64,000 nucleotides of DNA from positions 11,456,501 to 11,520,500 of the forward strand of contig CM051517.1 of the NCBI GenBank assembly GCA_028015205.1. Direction: 5' to 3'. The translations under genes were made by a program, and so were the position numbers. The stretch's first letter is position 1; the number at the start of each line of letters is the position of its first letter. Origin of the DNA: Mytilisepta virgata. Its lineage: Eukaryota > Mollusca > Bivalvia > Mytilida > Mytilidae. Below are positions 1 through 13,403 of the stretch, piece by piece. The notes beneath the pieces were generated by a model. That model ran no database searches. It was not told the origin of the DNA and worked only from the letters and a program-made list of their open reading frames with translations.

Positions 1-425
1 ATCAAACTAAGTTTAATTTTGGACCCTTTGGACCTTAATGTAGACCAATTTGAAAACGGGACCAAAAATTAAGAATCTAAATGCACGGTTAGATTCGGCA
101 TATCAAAGAACCCCAATAGTTCAATTTTCGATGAAATCAAACAAAGTTTAATTTTGGACCCCGATTTGGACCAACTTGAAAACTGGGCCCATAATAAAAA
201 AACTAAGTACATGTTTAGATTCAGCATATCAAAGAACCCCAAGAATTCAATTTTTGTTAAAATCAAACTAAGTTTAATTTTGGACCCTTTGGACCTTAAT
301 GTAGACCAATTTGAAAACGGGACCAAAAATTAAGAATCTAAATGCACGGTTAGATTCGGCATATCAAAGAACCCCAATAGTTCAATTTTCGATGAAATCA
401 AACAAAGTTTAATTTTGGACCCTTT
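1..425. repeat. Tandem modules of about 130 bp (period about 261 bp), left end of a repeat family
   Basis: The same text recurs at positions 1, 135, 261 and 396. It contains AAGTTTAATTTTGGACC and a conserved AGAACCCCAA block. Alternate modules match better, so the true period is about 261 bp made of two diverged halves. No coding potential is evident; the short open frame here follows from the repeat. It is probably the internal tandem part of the element that ends with the hairpin near 943-973. Confidence 0.8.
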
Positions 426-888
426 TGGCCCCTAATTCCTAAACTGTTGGGACCAAAACTCCAAAAATCAATCCCAACCTTCCTTTTGTGGTCATAAACC
501 TTGTGTTTAAATTTCATAGATTTCTATTTACTTATACTAAAGTTATTGTGCAAAAACCAAGACAAATGCTTATTTGGGCCTTTTTTAGCCCCTAATTCCT
601 AAACTGTTGGGACCAAAACTCCCAAAAACAATCCCAACCTTCCTTTTGTGGTCATAAACCTTGTGTTAAAATTTCATAGATTTCTATTTACTTATACTAG
701 AGTTATTGTGCGAAAACCAAGAAAAATGCTTATTGGGCCCTTTTTTGTCCCCTGATTCTTAAACTGTTGGGACCAAAACTCCCAAAATCAATCCCAACCT
801 TCCTTTTGTGGTCATAAACTTTGTGTTTAAATTTCATAGATTTCTATTAACTTATACTAAAGTTATAGTGCGAAAACCAAATGTCTAC
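426..888. repeat. Three tandem copies of a 160-bp module
   Basis: The landmark CCTAATTCCTAAACTGTTGG begins at 431 and 591, with a slightly diverged third copy at 751, giving a 160-bp period. Each copy continues into CCTTCCTTTTGTGGTCATAA. This is a second module type of the same composite repeat. Confidence 0.85.
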
Positions 889-891
889 AGA

Positions 892-978
892 CTCCGACGG
901 ACGACGACGACGACGACGACGACGACGCCAACGTCATACCAATATACGACCGCAAAAATTTTGCGGTCGTATAAAAAC
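892..978 (+). repeat. GAC-rich run plus 31-bp palindrome, probable 3' end of the repeat starting at 1
   Basis: A (GAC)n run at about 893-927 is followed by a near-perfect palindrome at 943-973 with 15-bp arms (TATACGACCGC...GCGGTCGTATA) and then an A-rich tail. The same order, GACGGA-type run then terminal hairpin, recurs in several other repeats in this window. Confidence 0.65.
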
Positions 979-984
979 AACACA

Positions 985-1222
985 TGCACCCCTATATTCT
1001 ATTTTTATCTACGATAGCCATGTTTTATGTCAGATCAAAATAAATTGAGGATCGTTTGTAGAGGACATGTCAAAGATCATTCCTATTAAGTTTCAAACCC
1101 ATCGGCCCTGGGGTTTCAGAGGAGAAGATTTTTGAATGAAAAGTTTACGACGGATGGACGGACGGCACGACAGACGCAAAGTGATGGCAAAAGCTCACCC
1201 TGGCATAGCCAGGTTAGCTAAA
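985..1222 (+). repeat. Partial type-D repeat (3' end only)
   Basis: This piece matches the right end of the longer element at 35,891-37,720. Both have an ATTCTATTTTTA...GCCATG block, a TTTCAGAGGAGAAGATTTTT block, a GACGGA-rich run and a terminal hairpin. Here the hairpin is AGCTCACCCTGGC / GCCAGGTTAGCT at about 1,191-1,219. Only the final ~240 bp are present. Confidence 0.7.
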
Positions 1223-1295
1223 AATGTGTAAATAATGTTACTAATTTTCATTCTTGTGATTTCTCTTCAAAAATTAAAACCAGATAAAAATTGTA

Positions 1296-1348
1296 TTAAA
1301 CTTCTTCATCAGCGTTAAGTAAATTTATAAATTTTTGTATTATAAATA
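1296..1348 (-). CDS. NCAPG: Candidate last coding exon of NCAPG
   Basis: On the minus strand an acceptor (ATATGTACAG at 1,349-1,358) is followed by 2 nt plus 16 codons reading FIIQKFINLLNADEEV and a TAA stop. The ending resembles the human NCAPG C-terminus, where a FLNEDLS-like motif is also followed by the stop. The exon would lie about 24 kb from the previous one, across the repeat array. The acceptor needs one carried base, but the natural donor of exon 19 at 25,458 leaves two. Either a small exon is missing, or an internal phase-1 donor (GAA|GTAAAC at 25,597) is used, or the match is chance. Confidence 0.4.
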
Positions 1349-1677
1349 CTGTACATATTGAAATGACAGTTATTATGTCGCCCCGAACGTAGTCACGGGA
1401 CGACATATTGTTATTCTTCCGTTTCTTTGTTATTATTATGTCGCCCCGAACGTAGTCACGGGACGACATATTGTTATTCTTCCGTTTCTTTGTTATTATT
1501 ATTATGTCGCCCCGAACGTAGTCACGGGACGACATATTGTTATTCTTCCGTTTCTTTGTTATTATTATGTCGCCCCGAACGTAGTCACGGGACGACATAT
1601 TGTTATTCTTCCGTTTCTTTGTTATTATGTCGCCCCGAACGTAGTCACGGGACGACATATTGTTATTCTTCCGTTTC

Positions 1678-1717
<40 letters not shown>

Positions 1718-2212
1718 TTTCTTTCCAATGATTTTTGTCCGGCTTAGTTCTCGGAGATGCCTGGATAGAATTGAATGAAACTTGGCAGAAAGTAAGATCA
1801 CTATGTGAAGGTGTGCAATCAATACTTTTTTTTTCGAAATGGCCGCCATTTTCAAGATGGCCGCCATTCAAAGATCGGTACCCTCCGAAAATTTAAAACG
1901 TTTATATCTCAAAAACTGTACCATAGAATTTCATTAAACTTCGTATGTTTGTAAAGTACAATTAGAAGAACAAACTCATGAAAAAAAATGGCGATCGGTT
2001 GGAGACGTTTGGCGGCCATTTTGAAAAATGATGTTAAAATGGCGAAAAACTTAACATGGATAGAATTGAATGAAACTTGGCAGAAAGTAAGATCACTATG
2101 TGAAGGTGTGCAATCAGTACTTTTTTTTTCAAAATGGCCGCCATTTTCAAGATGGCTGCCAGGGGCGACATCTGCTATTGCTCGCAATTGCAATTCTAGT
2201 TATTATTATTAT

Positions 2213-2244
<32 letters not shown>

Positions 2245-3066
2245 TCCAATGATTTTTGTCCGGCTTAGTTCTCGGAGATGCCTGGATAGAATTGAATGAA
2301 ACTTGGCAGAAAGTAAGATCACTATGTGAAGATGTGCAATCAATACTTTTTTTTTCGAAATGGCCGCCATTTTCAAGATGGCCGCCATTCAAAGATCGGT
2401 ACCCTCCGAAAATTTAAAACGTTTATATCTCAAAAACTGTACCATAGAATTTCATTAAACTTCGTAGGTTTGTAAAGTACAATTAGAAGAACAAACTGAT
2501 GAAAAAAAATGGCGATCGGTTGGAGACGTTTGGCGGCCATTTTGAAAAATGATGTTAAAATGGCGAAAAACTTAACATGGATAGAATTGAATGAAACTTG
2601 GCAGAAAGTTAGATCACTATGTGAAGGTGTGCAATCAAAACTTTTTTTTTCAAAATGGCCGCCATTTTCAAGATGGCCGCCATTCATAGATCGGTAATTT
2701 AACACGTTTATATCTCAAAAACTGTACCATAGAATTTCATTAAACTTCGTAGGTTTGTAAAGTACAATTAGAAGAACAAACTGATGAAAAAAAATGGCGA
2801 TCGGTTGGAGACGTTTGGCGGCCATTTTGAAAAATGATGTTAAAATGGCGAAAAACTTAACATGGATAGAATTGAATGAAACTTGGCAGAAAGTAAGATC
2901 ACTATGTGAAGGTGTGCAATCAATACTTTTTTTTCGAAATGGCCGCCATTTTCTAGATGGCTGCCAGGGGCGACATCTGCTATTGCTCGCAATTGCAATT
3001 CTAGTTATGTCGCCCCGAACGTAGTCACGGGACGACATATTGTTATTCTTCCGTTTCTTTGTTATT

Positions 3067-3793
3067 ATGTCTCCCAAACAAAGTTTTGGGAGACATATTG
3101 TTTTTGTCCGGTTTCTTATTATTATTCTTCTTCTTCTTCTTCTTCTTCTTCTTCTTCTTCTTCTTCTTTCCTTTTTCTTTCCGTTCAATGTTGTCCGCGA
3201 CGTTTCTCAAAGATGCAATGTCCAATCAATATGAAACTTTGGGAATATGTTAAGGGTGACCTGAAGTTTTGCAAACGACTTTTAAAATTTTCAAAATGGC
3301 CGCCGTTTCCGTGGAAACAGAAAAAGGTCATTATATAGGAGACATTGCTTTATGTCAGTAACCTAGGTGGGTAGGATTCTGAAATTTTGTAGGTGAATAG
3401 AGCAAAAGGTGCTCTTTAATTATACGAAAAAAAAATTTGAAGCGATATTTACGGTTTTCGCGTTATTTACGAAAATGTGATTTTTCGGGCCCAAAATTCG
3501 AAATTCTTTCGAAGTGCTTCGATTTCAATGAAAATTGATATTTAGGGGTTTTAAATGATGGCGATTGCAAAGGGCTTAAAAAAAATCAAAATGGCCGCTG
3601 TTTCCATGGAAACAGGAAAAGGTCATTATATAGGACATTGCGATATCTCTGTAACCTAGGTGGGTAGGATTCTGAAATTTTGTAGGTGAATAGAGCAAAA
3701 GGGAATTTAGGGGGTTACTGATAAGCTCTAGATAGTGGCAATGGGGGTTTGGGAGACATCTTGTGACTCGCTTGCGATCACAATCATACCTAG
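3067..3793 (+). mobile_element. Type B element, copy 1
   Basis: The element opens with a perfect 12-bp-arm hairpin (ATGTCTCCCAAA / TTTGGGAGACAT). A (CTT)n tract and a body unrelated to type A follow. The exact inverse of the opening 13-mer (GTTTGGGAGACAT) comes next, then a TTGTGA/TCACAA hairpin and CTAG ten bases on. There is no coding capacity. Confidence 0.8.
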
Positions 3794-4055
3794 TTATGTC
3801 GCCCCGAACGTAGTCACGGGACGACATATTGTTATTCTTCCGTTTCTTTGTTATTATGTCGCCCCGAACGTAGTCACGGGACGACATATTGTTATTCTTC
3901 CGTTTCTTTGTTATTATTATTATGTCGCCCCGAACGTAGTCACGGGACGACATATTGTTATTCTTCCGTTTCTTTGTTATTATTATTATGTCGCCCCGAA
4001 CGTAGTCACGGGACGACATATTGTTATTCTTCCGTTTCTTTGTTATTATTATTAT

Positions 4056-4091
<36 letters not shown>

Positions 4092-5269
4092 TCCAATGAT
4101 TTTTGTCCGGCTTAGTTCTCGGAGATGCCTGGATAGAATTGAATGAAACTTGGCAGAAAGTAAGATCACTATGTGAAGATGTGCAATCAATACTTTTTTT
4201 TTCGAAATGGCCGCCATTTTCAAGATGGCCGCCATTCAAAGATCGGTACCCTCCGAAAATTTAAAACGTTTATATCTCAAAAACTGTACCATAGAATTTC
4301 ATTAAACTTCGTAGGTTTGTAAAGTACAATTAGAAGAACAAACTGATGAAAAAAAATGGCGATCGGTTGGAGACGTTTGGCGGCCATTTTGAAAAATGAT
4401 GTTAAAATGGCGAAAAACTTAACATGGATAGAATTGAATGAAACTTGGCAGAAAGTAAGATCACTATGTGAAGGTGTGCAATCAATACTTTTTTTTCGAA
4501 ATGGCCGCCATTTTCAAGATGGCTGCCAGGGGCGACATCTGCTATTGCTCGCAATTGCAATTCTAGTTATTCTTTCTTTCTTTCTTTCTTTCTTTCCAAT
4601 GATTTTTGTCCGGCTTAGTTCTCGGAGATGCCTGGATAGAATTGAATGAAACTTGGCAGAAAGTAAGATCACTATGTGAAGATGTGCAATCAATACTTTT
4701 TTTTTCGAAATGGCCACCATTTTCAAGATGGCCGCCATTCAAAGATCGGTACCCTCCGAAAATTTAAAACGTTTATATCTCAAAAACTGTACCATAGAAT
4801 TTCATTAAACTTCGTAGGTTTGTAAAGTACAATTAGAAGAACAAACTGATGAAAAAAAATGGCGATCGGTTGGAGACGTTTGACGGCCATTTTGAAAAAT
4901 GATGTTAAAATGGCGAAAAACTTAACATGGATAGAATTGAATGAAACTTGGCAGAAAGTAAGATCACTATGTGAAGGTGTGCAATCAATACTTTTTTTTT
5001 CAAAATGGCCGCCATTTTCAAGATGGCTGCCAGGGGCGACATCTGCTATTGCTCGCAATTGCAATTCTAGTTATTATGTCGCCCCGAACGTAGTCACGGG
5101 ACGACATATTGTTATTCTTCCGTTTCTTTGTTATTATTATGTCGCCCCGAACGTAGTCACGGGACGACATATTGTTATTCTTCCGTTTCTTTGTTATTAT
5201 TATTATGTCGCCCCGAACGTAGTCACGGGACGACATATTGTTATTCTTCCGTTTCTTTGTTATTATTAT

Positions 5270-5305
<36 letters not shown>

Positions 5306-6910
5306 TCCAATGATTTTTGTCCGGCTTAGTTCTCGGAGATGCCTGGATAGAATTGAATGAAACTTGGCAGAAAGTAAGATCACTATGTGAAGGTGTGCAA
5401 TCAATACTTTTTTTTCCCAAATGGCCGCCATTTTCAAGATGGCCGCCATTCAAAGATCGGTACCCTCCGAAAATTTAAAACGTTTATATCTCAAAAACTG
5501 TACCATAGAATTTCATTAAACTTCGTATGTTTGTAAAGTACAATTAGAAGAACAAACTCATGAAAAAAAATGGCGATCGGTTGGAGACGTTTGGCGGCCA
5601 TTTTGAAAAATGATGTTAAAATGGCGAAAAACTTAACATCGATAGAATTGAATGAAACTTGGCAGAAAGTAAGATCACTATGTGAAGGTGTGCAATCAGT
5701 ACTTTTTTTTTCAAAATGGCCGCCATTTTCAAGATGGCTGCCAGGGGCGACATCTGCTATTGCTCGCAATTGCAATTCTAGTTATTATTATTATTATTCT
5801 TTCTTTCTTTCCAATGATTTTTGTCCGGCTTAGTTCTCGGAGATGCCTGGATAGAATTGAATGAAACTTGGCAGAAAGTAAGATCACTATGTGAAGATGT
5901 GCAATCAATACTTTTTTTTTCGAAATGGCCGCCATTTTCAAGATGGCCGCCATTCAAAGATCGGTACCCTCCGAAAATTTAAAACGTTTATATCTCAAAA
6001 ACTGTACCATAGAATTTCATTAAACTTCGTATGTGTGTAAAGTACAATTAGAAGAACAAACTCATGAAAAAAAATGGCGATCGGTTGGAGACGTTTGGCG
6101 GCCATTTTGAAAAATGATGTTAAAATGGCGAAAAACTTAACATCGATAGAATTGAATGAAACTTGGCAGAAAGTAAGATCACTATGTGAAGGTGTGCAAT
6201 CAGTACTTTTTTTTTCAAAATGGCCGCCATTTTCAAGATGGCTGCCAGGGGCGACATCTGCTATTGCTCGCAATTGCAATTCTAGTTATTATTATTATTA
6301 TTCTTTCTTTCTTTCTTTCTTTCCAATGATTTTTGTCCGGCTTAGTTCTCGGAGATGCCTGGATAGAATTGAATGAAACTTGGCAGAAAGTAAGATCACT
6401 ATGTGAAGATGTGCAATCAATACTTTTTTTTTCGAAATGGCCGCCATTTTCAAGATGGCCGCCATTCAAAGATCGGTACCCTCCGAAAATTTAAAACGTT
6501 TATATCTCAAAAACTGTACCATAGAATTTCATTAAACTTCGTATGTTTGTAAAGTACAATTAGAAGAACAAACTGATGAAAAAAAATGGCGATCGGTTGG
6601 AGACGTTTGGCGGCCATTTTGAAAAATGATGTTAAAATGGCGAAAAACTTAACATCGATAGAATTGAATGAAACTTGGCAGAAAGTAAGATCACTATGTG
6701 AAGGTGTGCAATCAGTACTTTTTTTTTCAAAATGGCCGCCATTTTGAAGATGGCTGCCAGGGGCGACATCTGCTATTGCTCGCAATTGCAATTCTAGTTA
6801 TGTCGCCCCGAACGTAGTCACGGGACGACATATTGTTATTCTTCCGTTTCTTTGTTATTATGTCGCCCCGAACGTAGTCACGGGACGACATATTGTTATT
6901 CTTCCGTTTC

Positions 6911-6950
<40 letters not shown>

Positions 6951-8126
6951 TTTCTTTCCAATGATTTTTGTCCGGCTTAGTTCTCGGAGATGCCTGGATA
7001 GAATTGAATGAAACTTGGCAGAAAGTAAGATCACTATGTGAAGGTGTGCAATCAATACTTTTTTTTTTCGAAATGGCCGCCATTTTCAAGATGGCTGCCA
7101 GGGGCGACATCTGCTATTGCTCGCAATTGCAATTCTAGTTATTATTCTTTCTTTCTTTCCAATGATTTTTGTCCGGCTTAGTTCTCGGAGATGCCTGGAT
7201 AGAATTGAATGAAACTTGGCAGAAAGTAAGATCACTATGTGAAGGTGTGCAATCAGTACTTTTTTTTTCAAAATGGCCGCCATTTTCAAGATGGCCGCCA
7301 TTCATAGATCGGTAATTTAACACGTTTATATCTCAAAAACTGTACCATAGAATTTCATTAAACTTCGTATGTTTGTAAAGTACAATTAGAAGAACAAACT
7401 GATGAAAAAAAATGGCGATCGGTTGGAGACGTTTGGCGGCCATTTTGAAAAATGATGTTAAAATGGCGAAAAACTTAACATGGATAGAATTGAATGAAAC
7501 TTGGCAGAAAGTAAGATCACTATGTGAAGGTGTGCAATCAATACTTTTTTTTCGAAATGGCCGCCATTTTCTAGATGGCTGCCAGGGGCGACATCTGCTA
7601 TTGCTCGCAATTGCAATTCTAGTTATTATTCTTTCTTTCTTTCTTTCTTTCCAATGATTTTTGTCCGGCTTAGTTCTCGGAGATGCCTGGATAGAATTGA
7701 ATGAAACTTGGCAGAAAGTAAGATCACTATGTGAAGATGTGCAATCAATACTTTTTTTTTCGAAATGGCCGCCATTTTCAAGATGGCCGCCATTCAAAGA
7801 TCGGTACCCTCCGAAAATTTAAAACGTTTATATCTCAAAAACTGTACCATAGAATTTCATTAAACTTCGTAGGTTTGTAAAGTACAATTAGAGGAACAAA
7901 CTGATGAAAAAAAATGGCGATCGGTTGGAGACGTTTGGCGGCCATTTTGAAAAATGATGTTAAAATGGCGAAAAACTTAACATGGATAGAATTGAATGAA
8001 ACTTGGCAGAAAGTAAGATCACTATGTGAAGGTGTGCAATCAATACTTTTTTTTCGAAATGGCCGCCATTTTCAAGATGGCTGCCAGGGGCGACATCTGC
8101 TATTGCTCGCAATTGCAATTCTAGTT

Positions 8127-8862
8127 ATGTCTCCCAAACAAAGTTTTGGGAGACATATTGTTTTTGTCCGGTTTCTTATTATTATTCTTCTTCTTCTTCT
8201 TCTTCTTCTTCTTCTTCTTCTTCTTCTTCTTCTTCTTTCCTTTTTCTTTCCGTTCAATGTTGTCCGCGACGTTTCTCAAAGATGCAATGTCCAATCAATA
8301 TGAAACTTTGGGAATATGTTAAGGGTGACCTGAAGTTTTGCAAACGACTTTTAAAATTTTCAAAATGGCCGCCGTTTCCGTGGAAACAGAAAAAGGTCAT
8401 TATATAGGAGACATTGCTTTATGTCAGTAACCTAGGTGGGTAGGATTCTGAAATTTTGTAGGTGAATAGAGCAAAAGGTGCTCTTTAATTATACGAAAAA
8501 AAAATTTGAAGCGATATTTACGGTTTTCGCGTTATTTACGAAAATGTGATTTTTCGGGCCCAAAATTCGAAATTCTTTCGAAGTGCTTCGATTTCAATGA
8601 AAATTGATATTTAGGGGTTTTAAATGATGGCGATTGCAAAGGGCTTAAAAAAAATCAAAATGGCCGCTGTTTCCATGGAAACAGGAAAAGGTCATTATAT
8701 AGGACATTGCGATATCTCTGTAACCTAGGTGGGTAGGATTCTGAAATTTTGTAGGTGAATAGAGCAAAAGGGAATTTAGGGGGTTACTGATAAGCTCTAG
8801 ATAGTGGCAATGGGGGTTTGGGAGACATCTTGTGACTCGCTTGCGATCACAATCATACCTAG
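8127..8862 (+). mobile_element. Type B element, copy 2
   Basis: It has the same boundaries and body as the copy at 3,067. Its (CTT)n run is longer, which accounts for most of the length difference. It is inserted directly after a type A CTAG terminus and followed by (TTA)n. Confidence 0.8.
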
Positions 8863-9439
8863 TTATTATTATTATTATTATTATTCTTTCTTTCTTTCCA
8901 ATGATTTTTGTCCGGCTTAGTTCTCGGAGATGCCTGGATAGAATTGAATGAAACTTGGCAGAAAGTAAGATCACTATGTGAAGATGTGCAATCAATACTT
9001 TTTTTTTCGAAATGGCCGCCATTTTCAAGATGGCCGCCATTCAAAGATCGGTACCCTCCGAAAATTTAAAACGTTTATATCTCAAAAACTGTACCATAGA
9101 ATTTCATTAAACTTCGTATGTTTGTAAAGTACAATTAGAAGAACAAACTCATGAAAAAAAATGGCGATCGGTTGGAGACGTTTGGCGGCCATTTTGAAAA
9201 ATGATGTTAAAATGGCGAAAAACTTAACATCGATAGAATTGAATGAAACTTGGCAGAAAGTAAGATCACTATGTGAAGGTGTGCAATCAGTACTTTTTTT
9301 TTCGAAATGGCCGCCATTTTCAAGATGGCTGCCAGGGGCGACATCTGCTATTGCTCGCAATTGCAATTCTAGTTATGTCGCCCCGAACGTAGTCACGGGA
9401 CGACATATTGTTATTCTTCCGTTTCTTTGTTATTATTAT

Positions 9440-9475
<36 letters not shown>

Positions 9476-10709
9476 TCCAATGATTTTTGTCCGGCTTAGT
9501 TCTCGGAGATGCCTGGATAGAATTGAATGAAACTTGGCAGAAAGTAAGATCACTATGTGAAGGTGTGCAATCAATACTTTTTTTTTCGAAATGGCCGCCA
9601 TTTTCAAGATGGCCGCCATTCAAAGATCGGTACCCTCCGAAAATTTAAAACGTTTATATCTCAAAAACTGTACCATAGAATTTCATTAAACTTCGTATGT
9701 TTGTAAAGTACAATTAGAAGAACAAACTCATGAAAAAAAATGGCGATCGGTTGGAGACGTTTGGCGGCCATTTTGAAAAATGATGTTAAAATGGCGAAAA
9801 ACTTAACATCGATAGAATTGAATGAAACTTGGCAGAAAGTAAGATCACTATGTGAAGGTGTGCAATCAATACTTTTTTTTTCGAAATGGCCGCCATTTTC
9901 AAGATGGCTGCCAGGGGCGACATCTGCTATTGCTCGCAATTGCAATTCTAGTTATTATTATTATTCTTTCTTTCTTTCTTTCCAATGATTTTTGTCCGGC
10001 TTAGTTCTCGGAGATGCCTGGATAGAATTGAATGAAACTTGGCAGAAAGTAAGATCACTATGTGAAGATGTGCAATCAATACTTTTTTTTTCGAAATGGC
10101 CGCCATTTTCAAGATGGCCGCCATTCAAAGATCGGTACCCTCCGAAAATTTAAAACGTTTATATCTCAAAAACTGTACCATAGAATTTCATTAAACTTCG
10201 TATGTTTGTAAAGTACAATTAGAAGAACAAACTCATGAAAAAAAATGGCGATCGGTTGGAGACGTTTGGCGGCCATTTTGAAAAATGATGTTAAAATGGC
10301 GAAAAACTTAACATCGATAGAATTGAATGAAACTTGGCAGAAAGTAAGATCACTATGTGAAGGTGTGCAATCAGTACTTTTTTTTTCAAAATGGCCGCCA
10401 TTTTGAAGATGGCTGCCAGGGGCGACATCTGCTATTGCTCGCAATTGCAATTCTAGTTATTATGTCGCCCCGAACGTAGTCACGGGACGACATATTGTTA
10501 TTCTTCCGTTTCTTTGTTATTATTATGTCGCCCCGAACGTAGTCACGGGACGACATATTGTTATTCTTCCGTTTCTTTGTTATTATGTCGCCCCGAACGT
10601 AGTCACGGGACGACATATTGTTATTCTTCCGTTTCTTTGTTATTATGTCGCCCCGAACGTAGTCACGGGACGACATATTGTTATTCTTCCGTTTCTTTGT
10701 TATTATTAT

Positions 10710-10741
<32 letters not shown>

Positions 10742-12510
10742 TCCAATGATTTTTGTCCGGCTTAGTTCTCGGAGATGCCTGGATAGAATTGAATGAAACT
10801 TGGCAGAAAGTAAGATCACTATGTGAAGATGTGCAATCAATACTTTTTTTTTCGAAATGGCCGCCATTTTCAAGATGGCCGCCATTCAAAGATCGGTACC
10901 CTCCGAAAATTTAAAACGTTTATATCTCAAAAACTGTACCATAGAATTTCATTAAACTTCGTAGGTTTGTAAAGTACAATTAGAAGAACAAACTGATGAA
11001 AAAAAATGGCGATCGGTTGGAGACGTTTGGCGGCCATTTTGAAAAATGATGTTAAAATGGCGAAAAACTTAACATGGATAGAATTGAATGAAACTTGGCA
11101 GAAAGTAAGATCACTATGTGAAGGTGTGCAATCAATACTTTTTTTTTCGAAATGGCCGCCATTTTCTAGATGGCTGCCAGGGGCGACATCTGCTATTGCT
11201 CGCAATTGCAATTCTAGTTATTATTCTTTCTTTCTTTCTTTCTTTCTTTCTTTCCAATGATTTTTGTCCGGCTTAGTTCTCGGAGATGCCTGGATAGAAT
11301 TGAATGAAACTTGGCAGAAAGTAAGATCACTATGTGAAGGTGTGCAATCAATACTTTTTTTTCCCAAATGGCCGCCATTTTCAAGATGGCCGCCATTCAA
11401 AGATCGGTACCCTCCGAAAATTTAAAACGTTTATATCTCAAAAACTGTACCATAGAATTTCATTAAACTTCGTATGTTTGTAAAGTACAATTAGAAGAAC
11501 AAACTCATGAAAAAAAATGGCGATCGGTTGGAGACGTTTGGCGGCCATTTTGAAAAATGATGTTAAAATGGCGAAAAACTTAACATCGATAGAATTGAAT
11601 GAAACTTGGCAGAAAGTAAGATCACTATGTGAAGGTGTGCAATCAGTACTTTTTTTTTCAAAATGGCCGCCATTTTCAAGATGGCTGCCAGGGGCGACAT
11701 CTGCTATTGCTCGCAATTGCAATTCTAGTTATGTCGCCCCGAACGTAGTCACGGGACGACATATTGTTATTCTTCCGTTTCTTTGTTATTATTATTCTTT
11801 CTTTCTTTCTTTCTTTCTTTCTTTCCAATGATTTTTGTCCGGCTTAGTTCTCGGAGATGCCTGGATAGAATTGAATGAAACTTGGCAGAAAGTAAGATCA
11901 CTATGTGAAGGTGTGCAATCAATACTTTTTTTTCCCAAATGGCCGCCATTTTCAAGATGGCCGCCATTCAAAGATCGGTACCCTCCGAAAATTTAAAACG
12001 TTTATATCTCAAAAACTGTACCATAGAATTTCATTAAACTTCGTATGTTTGTAAAGTACAATTAGAAGAACAAACTCATGAAAAAAAATGGCGATCGGTT
12101 GGAGACGTTTGGCGGCCATTTTGAAAAATGATGTTAAAATGGCGAAAAACTTAACATCGATAGAATTGAATGAAACTTGGCAGAAAGTAAGATCACTATG
12201 TGAAGGTGTGCAATCAGTACTTTTTTTTTCAAAATGGCCGCCATTTTCAAGATGGCTGCCAGGGGCGACATCTGCTATTGCTCGCAATTGCAATTCTAGT
12301 TATTATTATGTCGCCCCGAACGTAGTCACGGGACGACATATTGTTATTCTTCCGTTTCTTTGTTATTATTATTATTATTATGTCGCCCCGAACGTAGTCA
12401 CGGGACGACATATTGTTATTCTTCCGTTTCTTTGTTATTATTATTATGTCGCCCCGAACGTAGTCACGGGACGACATATTGTTATTCTTCCGTTTCTTTG
12501 TTATTATTAT

Positions 12511-12546
<36 letters not shown>

Positions 12547-13306
12547 TCCAATGATTTTTGTCCGGCTTAGTTCTCGGAGATGCCTGGATAGAATTGAATG
12601 AAACTTGGCAGAAAGTAAGATCACTATGTGAAGATGTGCAATCAATACTTTTTTTTCCGAAATGGCCGCCATTTTCAAGATGGCCGCCATTCAAAGATCG
12701 GTACCCTCCGAAAATTTAAAACGTTTATATCTCAAAAACTGTACCATAGAATTTCATTAAACTTCGTATGTTTGTAAAGTACAATTAGAAGAACAAACTC
12801 ATGAAAAAAAATGGCGATCGGTTGGAGACGTTTGGCGGCCATTTTGAAAAATGATGTTAAAATGGCGAAAAACTTAACATCGATAGAATTGAATGAAACT
12901 TGGCAGAAAGTAAGATCACTATGTGAAGGTGTGCAATCAGTACTTTTTTTTTCAAAATGGCCGCCATTTTCAAGATGGCCGCCATTCATAGATCGGTAAT
13001 TTAACACGTTTATATCTCAAAAACTGTACCATAGAATTTCATTAAACTTCGTATGTTTGTAAAGTACAATTAGAAGAACAAACTGATGCAAAAAAATGGC
13101 GATCGGTTGGAGACGTTTGGCGGCCATTTTGAAAAATGATGTTAAAATGGCGAAAAACTTAACATGGATAGAATTGAATGAAACTTGGCAGAAAGTAAGA
13201 TCACTATGTGAAGGTGTGCAATCAATACTTTTTTTTTCGAAATGGCCGCCATTTTCTAGATGGCTGCCAGGGGCGACATCTGCTATTGCTCGCAATTGCA
13301 ATTCTA

Positions 13307-13363
13307 GTTATTATGTCGCCCCGAACGTAGTCACGGGACGACATATTGTTATTCTTCCGTTTC

Positions 13364-13403
<40 letters not shown>

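Noticed and set aside
1296..1871. 191-codon minus-strand frame as a whole gene
   Set aside because: Most of it is repeat translation. Only the last 16 codons (after an acceptor) are of interest as a possible NCAPG exon.
3796..4045. CRISPR-like regular spacing of about 60-bp head repeats
   Set aside because: The spacers are only TTA units of variable number, not unique sequences, and the genome is clearly animal.
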